A DNA stretch of 24,511 nt, from assembly GCA_012840625.1 (NCBI GenBank), contig DUSB01000189.1, forward strand, positions 1 to 24,511. Direction: 5' to 3'. A program made the position numbers and the translations under genes. The notes under the pieces are model-generated. The model worked only from the letters and a program-made list of their open reading frames with translations, ran no database searches and was not told where the DNA came from. This DNA is from Syntrophomonadaceae bacterium. GTDB lineage: Bacteria > Bacillota > Syntrophomonadia > Syntrophomonadales > Syntrophomonadaceae. Shown one piece after another: positions 14,762-23,929 of the stretch; within the stretch, counting starts at the first letter, position 1, and each line of letters opens with the position of its first letter.

Positions 14762-17398
14762 TTAAACCAGGTTTTTTTCTACTATTTCCCGGGCCGTTTG
14801 GAGGGCTGCCTTAAGCTGGTCAGGTTCTTTTCCTCCTGCCTGAGCCATATCCGGCCTGCCCCCACCTCCGCCACCAACTACTTTGGCGGCTGCACCTATG
14901 ATTTTGCCAGCATGTATTCCCCTTTGCACTACATCCTTGCTGGCAAAGCATACCAAAGCAACCTTTTCCTCCTGGGCACTACCGAGTATAACTACACCGC
15001 TTCCCAATTTGTCGCGCAGCCTCTCGGCCGTTTCTCTTAAATTCCCGGCATCGGCTGCTGGCAGTTCACTGATTAAAATATTGGTTCCCCCGTATTCATA
15101 TGCTTCTTCCATCAGGTCTCCACTTGCTGCACGGGCCATCTGGTTTTTCAAGTTTTCAATTTCCTTTTCATATTCTTTAAGGCTGCGGTTTAAGGCTTTA
15201 ATCCGTTCGGGAACCTCCAGCGGATTGGTGCGCAGCATCTCTGCACTTTCCTTGAGCGCATCTTCCATCTGGTTGAGATAAGCCAGGGCATGCCTGCCGG
15301 TTACTGCTTCTATACGCCGCAGACCGGAGCCAATGCTGCCCTCGCTGATGATTTTAAACAAACCGATTGCGCCGGTATTTTCTACATGAGCACCACCGCA
15401 TAACTCCATACTGAAATCCGCAATCTCTACAACTCGAACTTCCTCCCCATATTTTTCCCCAAAAAGAGCCGTAGCACCTTTTTCCCTAGCTTGTTCCAGG
15501 CTCATAAGCTCTGCAGAAACATCATACATGTTTAATATCGCTTCATTGACAATGGCCTCAATTTGGCGTAATTCTTCTGTACGCAAAGCCTGTAAATGCG
15601 AAAAATCAAAACGCAGCCGTTCTGCTTCTACCAGGGAACCTTTTTGCTGGGCATGCTCACCAAGGACATTACGTAAGGCGCGGTGCAGGAGGTGAGTAGC
15701 AGTATGATTGCGGGAAATATCCATACGGCGGTCAGCATCAATAAGCAGGATTACCGTTTCACCGCTTTGTAAATGCCCACTCACATAACCATGATGCAGA
15801 ATCCAGGCACCAACTTTCTGTACATCGCTAACCTGCATCGAACCATTTGCTCCACGAATAACCCCTGTATCAGCTATCTGACCTCCGCTTTCTGCATAAA
15901 AGGGGCTAACTCTGCTAACCAGCCATGCCTCAGTATCCTGAACGGCATCTATTTTTTCACCATCTTTTACGAGGGCCAGGATTTCAGATTCAGCCTTAAA
16001 ACGTTCGTAACCACAAAATTCTGAAGCAGGTACTGCTGCCAGCAGCTCTGAAACATGCTGTTCCTGTCCAAAAGCTGGCCCATTTTTCCGGGCTTCACGG
16101 GCACGGCTACGTTGCTCTTCCATCTTTTGCTCAAAACCCTCTATATCCACTGTAAAACCGTTTTCTTCAGCAATGTCTTCGGTTAAATCCAGCGGGAATC
16201 CATAGGTATCATAAAGGGTAAAGGCTTCCATCCCGGAAATCACATAACGCTGTTCAGCTTTAGCCCGGGACATCATTTCCTTTACTTTCATAACCCCATC
16301 TTTAAGGGTAATAAAGAAACGTTCCTCCTCGAGACGGATCACTTCCTCTATAAAAGATTGCTTTTCAATTAAATAAGGATAGGCATCCTTCATACCCTGG
16401 CATACCACATCAACCATGCGATACAGGAAGGGTTCTTCCAGCCCCAAAAACTGCCCAAAACGTACTGCACGCCGTAATATGCGGCGCAATACATACCCCC
16501 GACCATCATTGGAAGGTAAGACTCCATCTGCAATTAAGAAAGTACAGGCGCGACTGTGGTCAGCAATGACGCGGAAAGGAAAGCCTGCCTCTCCTGCATC
16601 ATAGGTCTTGCCGGTAAGCTTTTCAATTTTATGTATAAGCGGGGTAAAAAGATCGGTATCAAAATTGCTATCTACCCCTTGAAGAATGGAAGCCAGACGT
16701 TCCAATCCCATACCAGTATCAATGGAGGGATGAGGCAGCGGGGTCATCTTCCCTTCTTCATCTCGGTTATACTGCATAAACACAAGGTTCCATACCTCTA
16801 ACCAGCGATCACAGTCACATACACCCAGGGCACAATCGGCTCCACAGGCGGCACTTTCCCCGCGGTCATAGTAAATTTCACTGCATGGTCCGCAAGGTCC
16901 TGTATCTCCCATACTCCAGAAATTATCTTTTTCACCCAGACGTATGATACGCTGTGGATCAATATCGGTAGTTGATTGCCAGATTTGATAGGCCTCATCA
17001 TCATCTTTATATATGGTTACCCATAATTTCTCTACAGGTAAATGGACTTCCCGGGTAAGATAATCCCATGCATAGGCAATGGCTTCCTGTTTAAAATAAT
17101 CACCAAAAGAAAAATTGCCCAGCATTTCGAAAAAGGTATGATGGCGCGCGGTTCTCCCTACCGTATCCAGATCATTATGTTTGCCTCCAGCACGAACACA
17201 TTTTTGCGCTGTGCATGCTCTTTTATAATTACGCTGTTCAATGCCTAAAAACACATCTTTAAACTGATTCATTCCCGCATTGGTAAATAATAATGTTGGA
17301 TCTTTTACCGGTACCAGCGAAGAGCTTTCTACGATGGTATGTCCCCTTTCTTCAAAATACTGAAGAAAACTTTTTCGAATTTCGCTGCTAGTCCACAC
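14762..17398 (-). CDS. alaS: Alanyl-tRNA synthetase
   Basis: 878 residues, full length for a bacterial AlaRS. It charges tRNA-Ala and clears mischarged Ser and Gly. The class II catalytic domain (about 1-240) opens with the N-terminal FLQYFEERGH and shows the motif 2 region TFFEMLGNFSFGDYFK at about 88-103. The editing domain carries the zinc ligands of HTATH (His565, His569) and CGGAH (Cys667, His671). The C-terminal DHHA1 domain ends with the Gly-rich GGGGGGRPDMAQAG. A four-Cys insert occurs at 185-196. The start is GTG, with GAGGGGGA upstream. No T-box leader fits in the 91 bases after the AI-2E-type gene. Confidence 0.97.
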   Translation of the reverse strand: MWTSSEIRKSFLQYFEERGHTIVESSSLVPVKDPTLLFTNAGMNQFKDVFLGIEQRNYKRACTAQKCVRAGGKHNDLDTVGRTARHHTFFEMLGNFSFGDYFKQEAIAYAWDYLTREVHLPVEKLWVTIYKDDDEAYQIWQSTTDIDPQRIIRLGEKDNFWSMGDTGPCGPCSEIYYDRGESAACGADCALGVCDCDRWLEVWNLVFMQYNRDEEGKMTPLPHPSIDTGMGLERLASILQGVDSNFDTDLFTPLIHKIEKLTGKTYDAGEAGFPFRVIADHSRACTFLIADGVLPSNDGRGYVLRRILRRAVRFGQFLGLEEPFLYRMVDVVCQGMKDAYPYLIEKQSFIEEVIRLEEERFFITLKDGVMKVKEMMSRAKAEQRYVISGMEAFTLYDTYGFPLDLTEDIAEENGFTVDIEGFEQKMEEQRSRAREARKNGPAFGQEQHVSELLAAVPASEFCGYERFKAESEILALVKDGEKIDAVQDTEAWLVSRVSPFYAESGGQIADTGVIRGANGSMQVSDVQKVGAWILHHGYVSGHLQSGETVILLIDADRRMDISRNHTATHLLHRALRNVLGEHAQQKGSLVEAERLRFDFSHLQALRTEELRQIEAIVNEAILNMYDVSAELMSLEQAREKGATALFGEKYGEEVRVVEIADFSMELCGGAHVENTGAIGLFKIISEGSIGSGLRRIEAVTGRHALAYLNQMEDALKESAEMLRTNPLEVPERIKALNRSLKEYEKEIENLKNQMARAASGDLMEEAYEYGGTNILISELPAADAGNLRETAERLRDKLGSGVVILGSAQEEKVALVCFASKDVVQRGIHAGKIIGAAAKVVGGGGGGRPDMAQAGGKEPDQLKAALQTAREIVEKNLV

Positions 17399-17489
17399 AA
17401 GTCCGTCCCCCTCAAATCTATATATACTATACTTTACCTATTTTCAGTTATATCACTATTGATGTCAACATAAGGAAAGAAGCAAGTTT

Positions 17490-18509
17490 TTAACCGTCCA
17501 GCAACTTAAGATAAGCAAAGGATGCGATAATTTTCAAGGATGCAGTCACCGGAACTGAGAATAACATGCCCCAGATACCAAAAAGCTTTCCCCCGCACAG
17601 AAGGGCAAACACGATTAACAATGGATGCATACCCAGACGATCACCAATAATCTTGGGGGTAATCAGACTTGATTCAATCTGTTGAATAAGGATGATCGCA
17701 ATGGTCATATAAATAGCCAGCCGGACTGATTGGGAAAGAGCCAGACCAACGGCCGGTATGCCGCCCAATATGGGACCAAAATAAGGTACCAGGTTGGTAA
17801 CCCCGGATAGAATACCGATCAGTAAAGCAAACTTCACCCCCAATAGAGCTGCTGCTATACCGGTAAAGGTTCCTACCAGCGTTGCCACGAATAAATGACC
17901 CTTGAAAAATTCGATCAGCACCTCATCAATCTGCTTGAATAGGCGGCTGGCCTCCAGACGCATTTGAGGGGAAATCAGGGCAAAAAAAGACTCTCTAATT
18001 TTTTCCCAATCTTTCAAGATGTAAAAAGCGAGGATAGGGGCAAAAATGATTACCAGCGCTTTACTGAAAAAAGCATAAATGCCTCCCAATAAACCTTTGA
18101 TGCCATTGTACATGATATTTTCAATTTTGCGGGTATTTTCCTGTAGTATTTCTGCCATCCTACCCGGCAGTTCGATGTTTTCAATCTGATAGGCAAAATC
18201 CTGAGCCTGATCAGCATAGCCAGGCAGCATTTTGCCCACTGCGGATAATTCTCGCACCAGCCCCGGAATCGCAAACCATAAAAACAAAGCCAGTACAGCC
18301 GCCAGCAGCAGATAGACTGTCAGTATGCTCCAGAAGCGGGATATACCTTTTTGCTCAACCCAATTCACGGGACGATATAAAAAATAGGCCAGTAAAGCCG
18401 CAATTAAAAAACTTGCTACCACGTCCCATACCTGGTATAAAAAATAAGCGGTGCCAGCAAGCAGCACCAGTAGTAAAAGATAGCGTAAACTTTTACGTTT
18501 GATAATCAT
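17490..18509 (-). CDS. AI-2E transporter family membrane protein (YrrI-like)
   Basis: 339 residues with about eight hydrophobic segments: pairs near 10-55 and 60-85, one near 140-165, and a dense cluster from about 205 to 335. The central conserved region, with GVTNLVPYFGPILGGIPA at about 235-252, is the hallmark of PF01594. Members include TqsA and various permeases or Na+/H+ antiporters, so the substrate cannot be named. AAAGGACAG precedes the ATG. Bacillus yrrI occupies the same position near alaS. It follows the small zinc-ribbon gene by 39 bases and is likely co-transcribed with it. Confidence 0.9.
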   Translation of the reverse strand: MIIKRKSLRYLLLLVLLAGTAYFLYQVWDVVASFLIAALLAYFLYRPVNWVEQKGISRFWSILTVYLLLAAVLALFLWFAIPGLVRELSAVGKMLPGYADQAQDFAYQIENIELPGRMAEILQENTRKIENIMYNGIKGLLGGIYAFFSKALVIIFAPILAFYILKDWEKIRESFFALISPQMRLEASRLFKQIDEVLIEFFKGHLFVATLVGTFTGIAAALLGVKFALLIGILSGVTNLVPYFGPILGGIPAVGLALSQSVRLAIYMTIAIILIQQIESSLITPKIIGDRLGMHPLLIVFALLCGGKLFGIWGMLFSVPVTASLKIIASFAYLKLLDG

Positions 18510-18548
18510 TTTTCTGTCCTTTGACGATTCTCATCAGCTTGATTCTGC

Positions 18549-18725
18549 CTAGACAAAATCGGAATTTCGCTCTATGGCAATCAAACTTCCGTCTTCAGCC
18601 AGTTCATAAAGGTTGGGCACCCCATGGGTGTAGTTAAATTCCAAAAAACAGTTCCAGCAATAATACTGGTCACTTCCTACTTTACCAACCTGTAGTCCAC
18701 CACAGACCGGACAGCGGTAAGTCAT
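18549..18725 (-). CDS. Small zinc-ribbon protein, 58 residues
   Basis: A complete short gene: CPVC at residues 5-8 and CWNC at 23-26 form a four-Cys zinc ribbon, with an acidic C-terminal half. The ATG overlaps the stop codon of the PRC-barrel gene by one base (TGATG), the strongest sign that it is translated, and the reading frame stays clean to TAG. The function is unknown; two CxxC pairs allow nucleic-acid or protein contact. The position, between a PRC-barrel gene and an AI-2E-type gene, recalls a small gene at this place in Bacillus. Confidence 0.85.
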   Translation of the reverse strand: MTYRCPVCGGLQVGKVGSDQYYCWNCFLEFNYTHGVPNLYELAEDGSLIAIERNSDFV

Positions 18726-19189
18726 CAGCTTTCACTCCTTTCTTCCTGAACCACAGCACTTAAATCACTGGCCCAGACTATCTGTTCAAGCGGCACCTGC
18801 TGCCGTCCATGAAGAAGATCCACCAGGGTACCGGATGAGATCTCTACAGCTTCTACGTTTTTATTGCTGGGGTTAACGACAAAGTCGCTTACATTCCCCA
18901 GTTCTCTACCCTGATGATTAAAGATGCGATCTCCAATTTTTTTGTTCACCATTGATAATTCTTCCCCATGTGCATAAGATTTAATACTATTTAAATCGTA
19001 GATTAAAACTGAATCTGCGCTTAATACAAAATCTTGCCGATATATGATGCCTTCTTTTCCATCTTTTGTTTCTACCACCAGATACAAAAGTTCGAAATCA
19101 TCCCCAATAACTGCCTTTTGCACTGTGGCGATTACTTCCCCTCTGGCTTCTAAAAAAACCGGTAAATGTCGGATATTACGTGTTTTCAT
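18725..19189 (-). CDS. PRC-barrel domain protein (YrrD-like)
   Basis: 154 residues with two PRC-barrel-like halves, about 10-75 and 80-150; the second contains KKIGDRIFNHQGRELGNVSDF. PRC barrels are small beta folds found in RNA-processing and photosynthetic proteins; the role of the Firmicute yrrD group is unknown. The start at 19189 is chosen because AAGGAGG lies 9 bases upstream; a longer frame from 19255 has no usable ribosome-binding site. It is followed by the overlapping zinc-ribbon gene and preceded by the mnmA terminator, so it likely opens a new operon that leads toward alaS. Confidence 0.85.
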   Translation of the reverse strand: MKTRNIRHLPVFLEARGEVIATVQKAVIGDDFELLYLVVETKDGKEGIIYRQDFVLSADSVLIYDLNSIKSYAHGEELSMVNKKIGDRIFNHQGRELGNVSDFVVNPSNKNVEAVEISSGTLVDLLHGRQQVPLEQIVWASDLSAVVQEERSES

Positions 19190-19267
19190 ACCTATATCCC
19201 TCCTTTCCACCACCGGCAGCAAAGTTTCTTTTTGCTTATAGTTTGCCACCAGCATAATCTTTTCAAT

Positions 19268-19293
19268 AAAAAAAGAAGGGCTGTGACCCTTCT
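19268..19293 (-). terminator. Intrinsic terminator after mnmA
   Basis: On the minus strand AGAAGGG (19293-19287) pairs with CCCTTCT (19280-19274) over a 6-base loop, followed by a run of six T (19273-19268). It lies 44 bases past the mnmA stop and separates mnmA from the PRC-barrel gene. Confidence 0.85.
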
Positions 19294-19336
19294 AAAATAT
19301 GTCTGAAAAAGAGCTTTTTATAAAAATATCCTTGCT

Positions 19337-20365
19337 TTAGATATTTTCTGACATAATGATGCCCCCACCTAAAACATATTCACCCTGATAATAGACCACA
19401 CTCTGTCCCGGAGTAACCGCTCGTTGAGCTTCATCAAAAACAAGTTCCCAGACATCATCACATATGTGGCTTAGAACAGCTGGTTTTTCCCTGGCTGCGT
19501 AACGAATTTTAGCCGTAACCTGTACCATCTTGCTGTCTATCTGCGGATAGACAAAGCTGTTATGCTCGGAACGTACGATACTGGTATATAGATCCTCCTC
19601 ATCTCCCAGTACAATCTGATTATGCCGGGCATCAATCCTGGTAACATAAACAGGGCGGCCTGCACTGATTCCTAAACCCCTGCGCTGCCCAATAGTATAA
19701 AAGGGAATACCCTGATGGCTGCCCAGTCGTTTACCCTTTCGATCAATAAAGCTGCCTGCCTGATAGCTAACCCGGGGCCGGATGAATGCACGATAATCAT
19801 CCGGAATAAAGCATATTTCCTGACTTTCCCTGGCTGCGGATGCTTCCAACGAATGCCGTTGGGCAAACTCGCGGACTTCTTCCTTAAGATAGTTTCCCAG
19901 GGGAAAAAGAATACGTGCTAATTGCTGTTGTTGTAAGCGATAAAGAAAATAGCTTTGATCTTTTTGGGGGTCTTTTCCTTTCTTCAGATGATAACAATGT
20001 TTTTCGACATCAAATTCCACCCGGGCATAATGACCGGTAGCTACTTTATCTGCCCCTAAATCCAGCGCCGCCTGCAACAGAATGCCAAACTTAATTTGTT
20101 CATTGCACATTACACAGGGATTGGGCGTTCTACCCCGTTCATATTCCTGACAAAAATATTGCACCACTGTCTCTTGAAAAACAGAATGTAAATCAATAAT
20201 ATGGTGTTGAATACCTAAATCAGCGGCTGCCCTAGCAGCCTCCTCGCCCACACCATCATCCATATGCACCATGGTTATACCAAAGACCTCATATCCCTGC
20301 TGCAACAGCAGCAAAGCCGCAGCGGTGCTATCTACCCCACCACTCATAAGTACTGCCACCCGCAT
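19337..20365 (-). CDS. mnmA: tRNA-specific 2-thiouridylase MnmA
   Basis: 342 residues. It adds sulfur to U34 of tRNA-Lys, -Glu and -Gln using sulfur relayed from a cysteine desulfurase. The ATP-binding loop SGGVDST is at 8-14, the first active Cys is Cys87 in NPCVMCN (Cys84 makes it a CxxC), and the second is Cys185 in SQEICF. The C-terminal beta barrel contains the TIGQRRGLGI segment. GGAGAC precedes the ATG. Two TATAAT sequences on the minus strand (20388-20383 and 20403-20398) lie upstream but lack good -35 partners. No cysteine desulfurase gene lies next to it, unlike in many Firmicutes. Confidence 0.97.
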   Translation of the reverse strand: MRVAVLMSGGVDSTAAALLLLQQGYEVFGITMVHMDDGVGEEAARAAADLGIQHHIIDLHSVFQETVVQYFCQEYERGRTPNPCVMCNEQIKFGILLQAALDLGADKVATGHYARVEFDVEKHCYHLKKGKDPQKDQSYFLYRLQQQQLARILFPLGNYLKEEVREFAQRHSLEASAARESQEICFIPDDYRAFIRPRVSYQAGSFIDRKGKRLGSHQGIPFYTIGQRRGLGISAGRPVYVTRIDARHNQIVLGDEEDLYTSIVRSEHNSFVYPQIDSKMVQVTAKIRYAAREKPAVLSHICDDVWELVFDEAQRAVTPGQSVVYYQGEYVLGGGIIMSENI

Positions 20366-20618
20366 CCTTATCGTCTCCTGCTATTATATTCCTCATTATT
20401 ATAACCTTTTGCTCCCACATCAAGCCAACTTCAATCCAGTTAGCGGTGAAAATGGTCAATTTTAACATCATAGCGGGCAAATCAATTCTAAAAAACAATT
20501 GGACAGCATGCAGGAATCTGATAACCTTATAAGGAGGTAAAAATATTCTTTATTAAAAGTGAATAAAACAAAAGACTTAAAAAAAGCTTTATAGGAAGGG
20601 TTTTTTAAGGAGGATAAA

Positions 20619-22079
20619 ATGATCCTATTATTTGCAGTACTATTGATCCTGGCTGCCTTCTGCACAAAATTATCTTCTCGCTTAGAAATCCCGGGATTGA
20701 TTGTCTTTTTGGCTCTGGGTATGCTGGTGGGCAGTGATGGCTTCAATCTTGTCTATTTTGATGACCCCATCCGAGCACAACAGATTGCCATTGCCTTTAT
20801 GATTTTTATTTTGTTTGAAGGTGGTTTTAATACCCGTGAAGACCTTTTAGAAATAGCTTTTAAACCTGCTTTCTCCCTGGCCACCATCGGAATTATTATT
20901 ACTGCTGTCACCCTGGGCTTGGTATCACATTGGCTGATCGGCTTACCCCTGGAATCCGCCTTTCTGATTGGTGCTATCATATCGTCCACCGATGCCGCGG
21001 CTATTTTTGCTATATTTCGCGATAAAAGCGTTCAAGCTAAAACAACCGCTACTCTGGAGGTAGAGTCTGCTTCCAATGACCCTATGGCCATTATTTTGAC
21101 TATTGCTATCATCGACACCATACAGGGTAACATACCTGGTCCAGCTGCTTTTATAGGCAATCTGACCTGGCAGATTATCGGGGGCCTAGCGATAGGTTTT
21201 ATTGTTGGTAAAATAGCTCCTTATATTATTAATCGTATTAAACTTGATTCAGGCGGCTTTTACTATGTGCTGCTGACGGGCTTTTGCTTCCTTAGTTATG
21301 GCCTAGCAGATACAATACACTCCAATGGCTATCTGGCAGTTTTTATTGCTGGTTGCTTTATAGGCAATACCGACTTTGTATATAAGCAGGGTATTAAACG
21401 TTTTTTAGAAGGTTTGTCAACCTTCAGCCTAGTTTCTTTGTTCCTTATGCTGGGGCTGCTGGTTTTCCCTTCAGAACTGCTGGGTACCTGGAAACATGGC
21501 ATCGTAATTGCTCTCATTTTGATGTTTATAGCCCGACCGGTAGCCGTCTTTCTGTGTACAATGTTTTGGCCCTATACTTTAAAAGAAAAACTTTTTCTTT
21601 GCTGGGGCGGCATTAAAGGAGCCATTCCCATTGTATTGGCCACTTATCCTTATGTAGCTGGTTTAGAAGGTGGGTCTTACTATTTCAATGTGGTGTTTTT
21701 TGTGGTGGTACTCTCAGCTTTAATACAGGGCTCCAGCATCGATCTGGTAGCTGAAAAACTGGGACTCTTAACCGCTGCGAAACCGTCTTCACCTTATGCC
21801 TTTGAAATTGTTGCTTTACAGGAAACAGAAAGTGAGCTAATCGAATATCTGGTAGAAAAAGATTCTCCTCTGGTCAATAAATCATTGCAGGATCTTACCC
21901 TGCCAGAAAATAGCCTAATAACTGCAATTGTAAGAAAGGAAGAAATTATTACCCCCCGTGGCGATACCATCATTAAGCCCAGGGATATTTTATTCATCCT
22001 GGTTCAATACAAAGATAAAGATCAATTACTGGACATCCTGGAACATCCAGAACAGGAGGTTGCGATCAGAGCAACCTAG
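20619..22079 (+). CDS. CPA1-type cation/proton antiporter with RCK_C (TrkA-C) domain, NhaP2/CvrA-like
   Basis: 486 residues. The first about 390 form roughly 12 membrane segments with the antiporter marks SSTDAAA (Asp125) and ESASNDP (Asn153, Asp154), which carry ion and proton. The last about 90 residues are a soluble RCK_C-like domain that often gates potassium transport, so K+/H+ (or Na+/H+) exchange and pH or salt control are likely; the ion is not certain. AAGGAGG lies 7 bases before the ATG. It is divergent from mnmA and followed by rarA on the same strand across a small hairpin. An orphan AAGGAGG at 20531-20537 has no reasonable start codon after it. Confidence 0.92.
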   Translation: MILLFAVLLILAAFCTKLSSRLEIPGLIVFLALGMLVGSDGFNLVYFDDPIRAQQIAIAFMIFILFEGGFNTREDLLEIAFKPAFSLATIGIIITAVTLGLVSHWLIGLPLESAFLIGAIISSTDAAAIFAIFRDKSVQAKTTATLEVESASNDPMAIILTIAIIDTIQGNIPGPAAFIGNLTWQIIGGLAIGFIVGKIAPYIINRIKLDSGGFYYVLLTGFCFLSYGLADTIHSNGYLAVFIAGCFIGNTDFVYKQGIKRFLEGLSTFSLVSLFLMLGLLVFPSELLGTWKHGIVIALILMFIARPVAVFLCTMFWPYTLKEKLFLCWGGIKGAIPIVLATYPYVAGLEGGSYYFNVVFFVVVLSALIQGSSIDLVAEKLGLLTAAKPSSPYAFEIVALQETESELIEYLVEKDSPLVNKSLQDLTLPENSLITAIVRKEEIITPRGDTIIKPRDILFILVQYKDKDQLLDILEHPEQEVAIRAT

Positions 22080-22111
22080 TTCTTTTTACGTCAATCCTGG
22101 AACATCGTTCG

Positions 22112-22136
22112 CGTCCTCAAGGACGAAGGGAATTTT
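22112..22136 (+). terminator. Short hairpin and T-run after the antiporter gene
   Basis: CGTCC (22112-22116) pairs with GGACG (22121-22125) around a TCAA loop; six T follow at 22133-22138 after a purine spacer. The stem is only 5 bp and the T-run is about 7 bases away, so it is a weak terminator at best. Confidence 0.4.
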
Positions 22137-22154
22137 TTCTGGAGAGTGAATGAC

Positions 22155-23480
22155 ATGGATTTGTTTTCAATGGCCAATCAAGAAACAACAACACAAAATG
22201 CCCCCCTGGCCTGGAGAATGCGTCCGGGCAGCCTTGATGAAGTGCTGGGACAGCAGCATATTATTGGTCCTGATGCACCCTTACGGCGTTCCATTGAAAA
22301 AGATCGCCTGCATTCGTTTGTGCTATATGGACCGCCTGGCACGGGGAAAACAACCATTGCCCGCTTAATTGCCGGTACCACACGCTCTTATTATGCCTCG
22401 ATGAAAGCGGTCAGTTCAGGGGTTAATGAAATTCGTAAAATCGCTGCTGATGCTGCCGACCGCCTGAACTATTATCAGCAAAAAACCATTCTTTTTGTAG
22501 ATGAAATTCATCGCTTTAATAAATCTCAACAAGACGTATTACTGCCTTATGTGGAAGATGGTACCCTGATCCTGATAGGAGCTACTACCGAAAATCCCCT
22601 TTATGAAATGAATGGAGCTCTTTTATCACGCATGAAACTTTATGTAATGGAACCCCTTGATGAGACTGAGCTTCGCAGCATTCTGATACGGGCTTTGCAA
22701 GATCAGGATAGAGGTCTGGGAAACTATGATATCACCTGGGACGAACAGAGCCTATCCATGATCATACAGTCTTCACAGGGAGATGCCCGTATGGCCTTAA
22801 ATATCCTGGATACACTTTTCCATTCCTATGCCGATAAAGAAGGCTCATTAACCATTACCCCTGAACGGGTAGAAAGGGTAACCGGAGGTCTGGTGCTGAA
22901 ATATGACCGCGATGGTGATTATCATTATGATACCATCTCAGCTTTTATTAAGAGTATTCGGGGCTCAGATCCTGATGCAGCTCTTTTCTGGCTGGCCCTC
23001 ATGCTGGAAGCTGGAGAAGATCCCCGCTTTATCAGCCGGCGCTTGATTGTTCATGCCGCAGAAGATATTGGCCTAGCAGACCCCTATGCTTTAACCATGG
23101 CGGTATCAGCCGCAGCAGCACTGGAACATGTTGGTATGCCTGAAGCCCGTATTCCCCTGGCCGAGGCCACCATATACCTGTGCACAGCCCCCAAAAGTAA
23201 CAGCAGTAAAATGGCTATTGATCAAGCTCTGCAGACCGTACGCTCTATGAAACATATTACAGTACCGGCTCATATTGCCGATACATCCCATCGCCGCTCT
23301 ACTGAACTGCTGGGTAAAGGAGTCGGCTATAAATATCCGCACCACTACGGCGGGTATATTGAACAGCAGTATCTTCCTGATGAGCTTCAAAACAGCTCTT
23401 TTTATCAGCCCGGTTCCAACGGTTATGAACAAAAAATCCGCGACTTTCTCACCCGGCTGCCCAGGCAAAAAAATAAATAA
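22155..23480 (+). CDS. rarA: Replication-associated recombination protein A (AAA+ ATPase)
   Basis: About 441 residues. RarA/MgsA acts at stalled replication forks with the single-strand binding protein. Walker A GPPGTGKT is at 59-66 and Walker B LFVDEIHRF at 113-121, with sensor residues in GATTENP. The C-terminal tetramerisation part ends with YPHHYGGYIEQQYLPDEL, typical of the family. The ATG at 22155 has GGAG 10 bases upstream; a GTG three codons earlier (22146) lies too close to the same site. It follows the antiporter gene by 75 bases. The organism lacks the common rarA-cymR-iscS-mnmA contact here, as the antiporter gene lies between rarA and mnmA. Confidence 0.94.
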   Translation: MDLFSMANQETTTQNAPLAWRMRPGSLDEVLGQQHIIGPDAPLRRSIEKDRLHSFVLYGPPGTGKTTIARLIAGTTRSYYASMKAVSSGVNEIRKIAADAADRLNYYQQKTILFVDEIHRFNKSQQDVLLPYVEDGTLILIGATTENPLYEMNGALLSRMKLYVMEPLDETELRSILIRALQDQDRGLGNYDITWDEQSLSMIIQSSQGDARMALNILDTLFHSYADKEGSLTITPERVERVTGGLVLKYDRDGDYHYDTISAFIKSIRGSDPDAALFWLALMLEAGEDPRFISRRLIVHAAEDIGLADPYALTMAVSAAAALEHVGMPEARIPLAEATIYLCTAPKSNSSKMAIDQALQTVRSMKHITVPAHIADTSHRRSTELLGKGVGYKYPHHYGGYIEQQYLPDELQNSSFYQPGSNGYEQKIRDFLTRLPRQKNK

Positions 23481-23513
23481 TACCGGGGTACTATTTCTAT
23501 CGTACTCCGGTAT
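23480..23513. terminator. Bidirectional terminator between rarA and trxA
   Basis: ATACCGGGGTAC (23480-23491) pairs with GTACTCCGGTAT (23502-23513), 12 pairs with one G-T, loop of 10. The minus strand has a T-rich run (complement of the A-rich bases 23467-23479) after the stem, good for ending the trxA transcript; the plus strand has four T after CAA. Confidence 0.8.
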
Positions 23514-23567
23514 CAATTTTATCTGCTATCTTAATGCATTCGGGGGGTATGGTCTACAGGGATATAT

Positions 23568-23894
23568 TTATTCCACGATGGCATCAATAATATTTTGCAG
23601 CTGGGTTTTGGGTACCGCACCAACAATCCTTTTTACTTCCTGCCCTGCTTTAAAAATGGCCATGGTGGGGATGCCACGAATACCATATTCTGCAGCCAGG
23701 CTCTGGTTTTCATCTACATTTACTTTTCCCACCACAATTTTACCCTCATTTTCTCTGGCCACATTATCGATAACTGGCCCCATCATTTTACAGGGTCCAC
23801 ACCAGGGGGCCCAAAAATCAATGAGTACGGGTTGGTCACTTTCTAAAACCTCCTGCCGGAAGTTCTGAGCTGTAATCGTTTTTACGTTTGACAT
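23568..23894 (-). CDS. trxA: Thioredoxin
   Basis: 108 residues, standard length. The active site WCGPC has Cys32 and Cys35, and the cis-Pro loop GIPT sits at about 74-77. It reduces protein disulfides and persulfides in the cytoplasm. The ATG at 23894 follows GGAGG-type purines in the spacer (AAAAGGAGG about 7 bases upstream). It starts 35 bases after the CsoR/CstR-type repressor gene on the same strand with no terminator between, so both share the promoter at 24238-24266 and are probably repressed together. Confidence 0.96.
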   Translation of the reverse strand: MSNVKTITAQNFRQEVLESDQPVLIDFWAPWCGPCKMMGPVIDNVARENEGKIVVGKVNVDENQSLAAEYGIRGIPTMAIFKAGQEVKRIVGAVPKTQLQNIIDAIVE

Positions 23895-23929
23895 CTTGCC
23901 TTCCTCCTTTTACCACCCACAAGCCTTAT

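Noticed and set aside
15773..16024. Open frames on the strand opposite alaS, PBP, rarA and other long genes
   Set aside because: They lie wholly inside well-supported genes, lack ribosome-binding sites and show no family features; they are shadows of the real frames.
17399..17489. T-box leader in front of alaS
   Set aside because: Only 91 bases separate the upstream stop codon from the alaS start, and no T-box motif or terminator hairpin is seen.
22146..22154. GTG at 22146 as the rarA start
   Set aside because: It is only one base from the GGAG, so it cannot use that site; the ATG at 22155 fits better.
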